Part shown: positions 6,965-11,044 of the stretch, in pieces
How positions within the stretch are numbered: the first letter of the stretch is position 1
Layout of the letters: the number at the start of each line of letters is the position of its first letter
NCBI GenBank assembly: GCA_005883445.1
Contig: VAZL01000015.1
Coordinates: forward strand, 1 to 11,044
Reading direction: 5' to 3'
From: Alphaproteobacteria bacterium
GTDB lineage: Bacteria > Pseudomonadota > Alphaproteobacteria > Rhizobiales > Xanthobacteraceae
Length of the DNA stretch: 11,044 nt
Program-made: the position numbers and the translations under genes
Notes under the pieces: generated by a model
The model's database searches: none
What the model was told of the DNA's origin: nothing
Seen by the model: the letters and a program-made list of their open reading frames with translations, nothing else

Positions 6965-7113
6965 CCGCGCCCTCCACGAACCCACCCCTGGGTATCCGCG
7001 AAGGTAGAACGCGATCACGGCGGCACAAGTTCCGCGCGGTGGCAAAGTAATGGCAGGACGCTTAATCGGGCCTTAAATCTGGTGTCGAATTTGCGGCGGG
7101 CGGAGGCCTCCGG

Positions 7114-8226
7114 TCACGCCGCCTTCGGCGGCAGGTTCGGCAGTTCCGCCGCATAGACCTCCTCCATGCGCGATTGCACGCCGTGGCGGGCGAGCGCGTC
7201 GGCGAACATGCGGCGCACCAGCGGCCGCTCGTCGGCGTAGTCGATCTGCGTTCCGCCCAGCCGGGTCGAGATCCACGACAGCGGCACGCCTTGCGCGTTG
7301 CGCGGCGTCCAGTGCTTGAACGCGAGATAGCGCGCGGGCGTCGGGCCGGAATTGAAATGCTGGTGAAACCAGGCATTGGGCGGAACGATGAGGGTGCCGA
7401 CCTGCCAGTCGAAACGCCGCGGCTCCTCGCCCTCCGGCCACATCAGCGAATAGCCCTCGCCCGAGAGCACGATGACGTGGGCGCCCGGCCCGTGCGCGTG
7501 CGCTTTCTTGTAGGTGCCGACCGGGAACTGGGAGATGTGGCTCGCGATCGAGCCGCGCGCCATGTTGAAGCGGATGTGGCCGCCGCCGGCGCCGCGCTCC
7601 TTGGCCGTGATCAGCGGCAGGTTGACGGCGTCGGCGACGAAATTGGTCTGCAGCAGGAAGCCCACCTGCTCGCCCTTGGCGCTGTAGTAGTCGGCCTCGC
7701 CGGAGAAGCGGCTCTTGAAATCGTGCCGGTGATTGAACACGAAATCGATATCGTCATAGAGATTGATCACGGACGGCGCGTTGGTCACCGCGACGTAGCG
7801 CACCACCTCTTGGCCCGAGCCGTTGAAATGCTGGTACCAGCAATTGAGCGGGATGGCGAAGATCGCGCCTGCCTTCCACTCGAAGGTGACGCGAGCGCCG
7901 GCATTGTTCCACACGGCGGTGGAACCGCGGCCCGACAACACCAGGATCATCTCCTCGAACAGGTGGTGTTGCGGCTCGAGCTTTTTGCCCGGCGCGATCT
8001 CGCAGACGTAGCAGTCGTTCGAGGTGCGCGAGGCTTCGTGGTTGATGAACACGCCCTTGCCGCTCTTGCGGGCCCAGGGTTTCAATTCGACGGTGCGCAG
8101 ATTCGGCACGTATTGCGCGCTGATGATGTCGAGCCCTTCCTCGCGCACGAAGCGCAGATAGGGCGAATCCTTCTCGGTCTTGAATTTGTCCGCCAGGTCC
8201 TGCGAGACGATCGCGTCCTTGGCCAT
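7114..8226 (-). CDS. Bicupin protein of unknown substrate
   Basis: This 370-residue protein has two cupin barrels, the layout of gentisate dioxygenase-like and other bicupin enzymes. The first has EPQHHLFEEMILVLSGRG (84-101) and IPLNCWYQHFN (125-135). The second has AHAHGPGAHVIVLSGEG (242-258) and VPPNAWFHQHFN (281-292). Most metal-binding His residues are present (H88, H133, H243, H245, H290). Aligning the two halves suggests that the first barrel has Gln86 where the first His is expected, and the second has Ala249 where the Glu is expected. A metal-dependent oxygenase, isomerase or a sensor role are all possible. The start at 8226 has a GGAG site 8 bases upstream. There is no signal peptide, so it is probably cytoplasmic. 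It is divergent from the sheath-tube gene, with 186 bp between start codons. Confidence 0.85.
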   Translation of the reverse strand: MAKDAIVSQDLADKFKTEKDSPYLRFVREEGLDIISAQYVPNLRTVELKPWARKSGKGVFINHEASRTSNDCYVCEIAPGKKLEPQHHLFEEMILVLSGRGSTAVWNNAGARVTFEWKAGAIFAIPLNCWYQHFNGSGQEVVRYVAVTNAPSVINLYDDIDFVFNHRHDFKSRFSGEADYYSAKGEQVGFLLQTNFVADAVNLPLITAKERGAGGGHIRFNMARGSIASHISQFPVGTYKKAHAHGPGAHVIVLSGEGYSLMWPEGEEPRRFDWQVGTLIVPPNAWFHQHFNSGPTPARYLAFKHWTPRNAQGVPLSWISTRLGGTQIDYADERPLVRRMFADALARHGVQSRMEEVYAAELPNLPPKAA

Positions 8227-8252
8227 GGAAGGTCTCCACGCGGGTCGTCTTG

Positions 8253-8281
8253 GTGTAGCAGCGGCGGGCGGCTCGCGGCAA
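8253..8281 (-). promoter_or_regulatory. Possible sigma-70-type promoter of the cupin gene
   Basis: On the minus strand TTGCCG (8281-8276) and CTACAC (8258-8253) are separated by exactly 17 bp. Transcription would start near 8246, leaving a leader of about 20 bases that contains the GGAG site. The match to TTGACA/TATAAT is only partial, though alphaproteobacterial promoters are often loose at -10. No matching promoter was found for the divergent sheath-tube gene between 8282 and 8400. Confidence 0.3.
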
Positions 8282-8412
8282 TGCCGGCGCGGCGGTCAAT
8301 CGATCGGCCGCAACGGCGGCTTGGCTCCTTGCTGCGAACACGCAATGGACCGGCGGCCGTTGACCTCTACGCTGCCGGCTGTGTGTCGCCGCCACCGCGC
8401 AGGAGGGCTGCC

Positions 8413-10038
8413 ATGCCGGACGCTGTGGCTCCTGGCGTTTATGTCGAAGAAGCGCCTGCGGGGGCGCGCGTCATCGCCGGCGTTCCGACATCTACGGCCG
8501 CGTTCCTCGGTGCGACCCAGGCCGGGCCGGTCGCGGCGCCGCTCCTCGTGCACAGCTTTGCCGAATTCGAGGCGCAGTTCGGCGGCTTGGCCGCCGAGAT
8601 GCCGCTCGGCTACGCCGTGCAGCAGTATTTCGTTAACGGCGGCCGCGACGCGTTGATCGCGCGGATCGTGCCGAGCGGGCCGACGCTCACCGATGCCGAT
8701 CTGTCGAGCCCGGCGCTGGAAGCGCAGAAGCGCGGCATATGGCTGCTCGACCATGCCGAGCATTTCAACATCCTCTGCATCCCGCCGCTTACGCGCACCA
8801 CCGACGTCGGGCGCGCCACCTGGGATGCCGCCGTCGCCTATGCCGTCCGCCGCCGCGCGATAGTGATCGTCGATCCGCCCGCGGCATGGACGGGCGCGCC
8901 GACGATGCCTGAGGTCACCGCATTGCTGGCCCGAAGCCCGAACGCCGCGCTCTACTATCCGCGGCTGCAGGCGGGTGATCCCTTGCGCGGCAATCAGATC
9001 GCGAGCTTTGCGCCCTGCGGCGCCGTCGCCGGCATCTACGCGCGCACCGACGCCTCCCGCGGCGTCTGGAAAGCTCCGGCGGGGGCGCAGGCGAGCGTGC
9101 TCGGCGTGCAGGGATTGAGCGCCGCGCTCTCGGACGCGCAGCTCTCCGCGCTCAATGCCATAGGGGTCAACGGCCTGCGGGTGCTTTCCGGCGCAGTCGT
9201 TCTGTGGGGTGCGCGCACGCTCGCGGGAGACGACGTCGCGGACCCGTTCAAATTCGTTCCCCTGCGACGCCTCGACCTGTTCATCGAGGAAAGCATCACG
9301 CGCGGCCTGCAGGGGACCGTGTTCGAGCCGAACGGCCCGTCGCTGTGGGAGCGCATCCGCACGAGCGTTGAGGATTTCCTGCTCGGCCTATTTCGCCAAG
9401 GCGCGTTGCAGGGCGACAAGCCGCAGGCAGCGTTTTTCGTGCGCTGCGATGCCTCGACCATGACGCAGCAGGACATCGATCAGGGCATCCTCATCCTGGT
9501 AATAGGCGTCGCGCTGCTCAAGCCCGCCGAATTCGTCATCATCGGCATCGGCAGCCGTGCCCAGGATCAGCCGTGTGCGAGCTTCGTCTCGCGGCACTAC
9601 CGCATCCGCACCGCTCGCTACGCGCTGCGCGTCATGTGGGATGGTGCGACCATCGCGGGCGTGCGACGCGTGCGCGGACTTGGCCAGCTTACCGAGCTGG
9701 TGAGCGTTCGCGATGGCGGCGATCCCAATGCGTCGCGCGTGGTCGTGGGGCCGACGAAGTTCGAACCGGTGACGATCGAGCGCGGCATCACCCGCGACGA
9801 CGCCTTCGAAAAATGGGCGCAAGCGATGCGGCAGGGGGCGGGGGCCGCGCCGCGCAAGGACGTGCGGATCGAGCTCCACGATGGCGAACGGCGGCTCACG
9901 GTCGCTTGGGTGCTGAAGGGAGCGTTGCCGGTTAAAATCGAGGCGCCCGATCTCAATGCCACGAGCAATGACGTTGCCATCGAGCAGCTGACGCTCGCCT
10001 ATGAGGGGCTCGAGTTCGATGATAACCCGCCATGCTAA
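8413..10038 (+). CDS. Contractile tail sheath fused to gp19-like tail tube protein
   Basis: This single ORF of 541 residues joins two structural proteins of contractile phage tails and injection systems. Residues 1 to about 380 are a sheath: N-terminal APGVYVEE (6-13), IAGVPTSTAAFLG (21-33), YYPRL (181-185), AGIYARTDASRGVWKAPAG (206-224), RRLDLFIEESITRG (285-298), and the sheath C-terminus AFFVRCDASTMTQQDID to PAEFVIIGI (340-379). After a linker of about 20 residues, 401-541 match the gp19-like inner tube family (Phage_T4_gp19): LRVMWDGATIAGVRRVRGL, RDGGDPNASR, ERGITRD, PVKIEAPDLNATSNDVAIEQLTLAYEGLE. The ATG at 8413 has an excellent AGGAGG 6 bases upstream. Codon use resembles the neighbours. 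No baseplate, spike, terminator or ATPase gene is present, so this is not a full prophage or injection-system locus. Domain identity is firm; function is unknown. Confidence 0.9.
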   Translation: MPDAVAPGVYVEEAPAGARVIAGVPTSTAAFLGATQAGPVAAPLLVHSFAEFEAQFGGLAAEMPLGYAVQQYFVNGGRDALIARIVPSGPTLTDADLSSPALEAQKRGIWLLDHAEHFNILCIPPLTRTTDVGRATWDAAVAYAVRRRAIVIVDPPAAWTGAPTMPEVTALLARSPNAALYYPRLQAGDPLRGNQIASFAPCGAVAGIYARTDASRGVWKAPAGAQASVLGVQGLSAALSDAQLSALNAIGVNGLRVLSGAVVLWGARTLAGDDVADPFKFVPLRRLDLFIEESITRGLQGTVFEPNGPSLWERIRTSVEDFLLGLFRQGALQGDKPQAAFFVRCDASTMTQQDIDQGILILVIGVALLKPAEFVIIGIGSRAQDQPCASFVSRHYRIRTARYALRVMWDGATIAGVRRVRGLGQLTELVSVRDGGDPNASRVVVGPTKFEPVTIERGITRDDAFEKWAQAMRQGAGAAPRKDVRIELHDGERRLTVAWVLKGALPVKIEAPDLNATSNDVAIEQLTLAYEGLEFDDNPPC

Positions 10039-10067
10039 GCGACTGAGACCCGATCGACTGGACGCCT

Positions 10068-10808
10068 ATGCCCCCTGCGACGCAACAGCGGCCGCGCCTT
10101 GCCAAACCACGGCCGCGGCCGCGCCGATGGCTGTCCCACCTGGCGTGGGCCTTGGCGCTCGCCATCTTGGTGGTGGTGCTGCTGCCCTATCTCCTGGTGC
10201 CGCTCTACCGCACCCTCAATCCGGTTTCGACCCTGATGCTCTGGCGCTGGGCAACGGGCGCGCGGGTGGAGCGAAGCTTCGTGCCGATCGAGCGCATGGC
10301 GCCGGCGCTGCCGATGACGGTGATCGCGTCCGAGGATGGCCGCTTCTGCAGCCATCGCGGCATCGATTGGCGCGAGGTGCGCGAGCGGCTGGAGGATGTC
10401 GACGACATCAGCGCGGCGCGGGCGGTCTCCACCATCACCCAGCAGACGGCCAAGAATCTGTTCCTGTGGCCGGGGCGCAGTTTCGTGCGCAAAGCGCTGG
10501 AGCTGCCGCTCGCGCTGTGGATCGATTTCGTGCTGCCCAAACGGCGTGTGCTCGAAATCTATCTCAACATCGCGGAATGGGGTCCGAACGGGCAATTCGG
10601 CGCCGAGGCCGGCAGCCGCTACGCTTTCAACAAATCCGTGCGCTCGCTGAGCCCGCGCGAGGCGGCGTTGCTGGCCGCGGTGCTGCCGAACCCGCGGCGG
10701 CGCAGCGCCAAGCAGCCGGGACCGGCAGTGCGCCGGCTCGCCTTGATCTACGAGGCCCGCGGCGCGGCCCAGGCGGCGCTCGCGTTCTGCGCGAGAACCG
10801 CCAGATAA
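10068..10808 (+). CDS. mtgA: Monofunctional biosynthetic peptidoglycan transglycosylase
   Basis: MtgA is an inner-membrane GT51 enzyme that polymerises lipid II into glycan strands. The 246-residue product has a basic proline/arginine-rich cytoplasmic N-terminus (1-22), one transmembrane helix (about 25-46), then the GT51 domain. That domain shows IASEDGRFCSHRGIDW (86-101) with catalytic Glu89, STITQQTAKNLFLWPGRSFVRK, RRVLEIYLNIAEWG and EAALLAAVLPNP. There is no transpeptidase domain, so it is the monofunctional form at normal length. The ATG at 10068 lies 29 bp after the sheath-tube stop, so the two genes may be cotranscribed; the ribosome binding site is weak. rpmF follows downstream. GCCGCG/CGCGGC (10826-10831 and 10841-10846) forms a modest inverted repeat after the stop, with no U-tract. 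Confidence 0.95.
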   Translation: MPPATQQRPRLAKPRPRPRRWLSHLAWALALAILVVVLLPYLLVPLYRTLNPVSTLMLWRWATGARVERSFVPIERMAPALPMTVIASEDGRFCSHRGIDWREVRERLEDVDDISAARAVSTITQQTAKNLFLWPGRSFVRKALELPLALWIDFVLPKRRVLEIYLNIAEWGPNGQFGAEAGSRYAFNKSVRSLSPREAALLAAVLPNPRRRSAKQPGPAVRRLALIYEARGAAQAALAFCARTAR

Positions 10809-10871
10809 TCAAGACGATAGCGAAAGCCGCGCGATCCATTCGCGGCCCTGGCCTTGATGCGCGCGATCCTC

Positions 10872-10915
10872 TATAAGCGCCGCTTCCGAACGCGGCGGGC
10901 GCGCAAGGTTTGCGC
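10872..10915 (+). promoter_or_regulatory. Possible -10 element and leader hairpin of rpmF
   Basis: TATAAG at 10872-10877 is the best -10-like hexamer in the 139-bp gap before rpmF. A TTGATG at 10854 is only 12 bp away, too close for a normal -35, and the properly spaced hexamer (TGGCCT) is poor. In the presumed leader, GCGCAA (10901-10906) and TTGCGC (10910-10915) form a small perfect hairpin around GGT. Whether it acts in ribosomal-protein regulation cannot be told. Confidence 0.3.
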
Positions 10916-10947
10916 CGGGCATTGCCGAGAGACGAGGAGAAAACAGC

Positions 10948-11044
10948 ATGGCCGTTCCGAAACGCAAAACATCGCCGTCGCGGCGCGGGATGCGCCGCTC
11001 CGCCGATGCGCTCGCGCGGCCGACCTATGTCGAGGACAAGGATT
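10948..11044 (+). CDS. rpmF: 50S ribosomal protein L32 (3' end missing)
   Basis: The first 32 residues are visible, beginning MAVPKRKTSPSRRGMRRSAD and ending YVEDKD. This is the N-terminus of bacterial L32 in its alphaproteobacterial form, with the MAVPxRKTSPSRRGMRRS signature that packs against 23S rRNA. The complete protein is about 60 residues, so roughly half is present; the gene is cut by the window edge. GAGGAGA (10934-10940) gives a strong ribosome binding site 7 bases before the ATG, as expected for a highly expressed gene. It follows mtgA by 139 bp, a gene order familiar from Bradyrhizobium relatives. Confidence 0.97.
   Translation, partial: MAVPKRKTSPSRRGMRRSADALARPTYVEDKD

Noticed and set aside
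6867..7007. Plus-strand 46-codon GTG frame after ispG
   Set aside because: The product has no recognisable features and it overlaps the more convincing minus-strand small membrane protein candidate, which has a good ribosome binding site.
7101..7112. 12-bp palindrome CGGAGGCCTCCG just after the cupin stop codon
   Set aside because: It has no loop and no T-run; palindromes this short are expected by chance in GC-rich DNA.
7174..8412. Upstream open extension of the sheath-tube frame, antisense to the cupin gene
   Set aside because: The frame is open only because of GC bias. The sheath N-terminus APGVYVEE and a strong AGGAGG site fix the start at 8413.
9540..9640. Sequencing frameshift as the cause of the sheath-tube fusion
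   Set aside because: The frame is continuous, both domains are in the same frame, and no sign of a lost stop or displaced start codon is seen. Read-level checking is still the deciding test.
8413..10038. Prophage, R-type pyocin or T6SS cluster
   Set aside because: Only sheath and tube functions are present, and the flanking genes (cupin, mtgA, rpmF) are chromosomal. No integrase, baseplate, spike or ATPase was found.

Overview
The window looks like chromosomal DNA of a high-GC alphaproteobacterium, most likely of the order Hyphomicrobiales (Bradyrhizobium/Xanthobacteraceae-like). The support is the very GC-rich codon use, a Zur of the rhizobial type (N-terminal HDHDRC, two CxxC pairs), the mtgA-rpmF gene order, and the ribosomal protein L32 N-terminus. 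No tRNA, rRNA, insertion sequence or CRISPR array was seen. This placement is inference from remembered family sequences, not from a search.

Layout. Positions 1-2123 (+) hold the 3' part of a short-chain dehydrogenase and an acyl-CoA dehydrogenase, a likely acyl-CoA catabolism pair. A glucokinase (glk, 2213-3157, +) follows. It converges with a minus-strand pair, a patatin-like phospholipase (3808-4929) and then a macro-domain protein (3191-3745). The patatin gene is divergent from zur (5061-5594, +). Their AT-rich shared intergenic region carries a perfect 8-bp inverted repeat placed almost exactly midway between the two start codons. Next is ispG (5695-6799, +), whose reading frame is broken by an internal deletion of about 95 bp. 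A 314-bp gap follows; it holds a strong hairpin and a candidate 28-residue single-pass membrane protein on the minus strand. A bicupin gene (7114-8226, -) is divergent from the most unusual gene of the window, at 8413-10038 (+). That gene encodes one polypeptide joining a contractile-tail sheath to a gp19-like inner tube. mtgA (10068-10808) begins 29 bp after it, and rpmF starts at 10948 and runs off the end.

Most genes are ordinary metabolic or housekeeping genes. Two things stand out. First, the sheath-tube fusion is an orphan: no baseplate, spike, tail terminator or AAA+ ATPase gene is present around it. A covalent sheath-tube link is hard to reconcile with normal sheath contraction. Second, ispG, normally an essential isoprenoid gene, lacks the segment with its RINPGN substrate-binding motif and is out of frame. 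It is either a real pseudogene or an assembly error.
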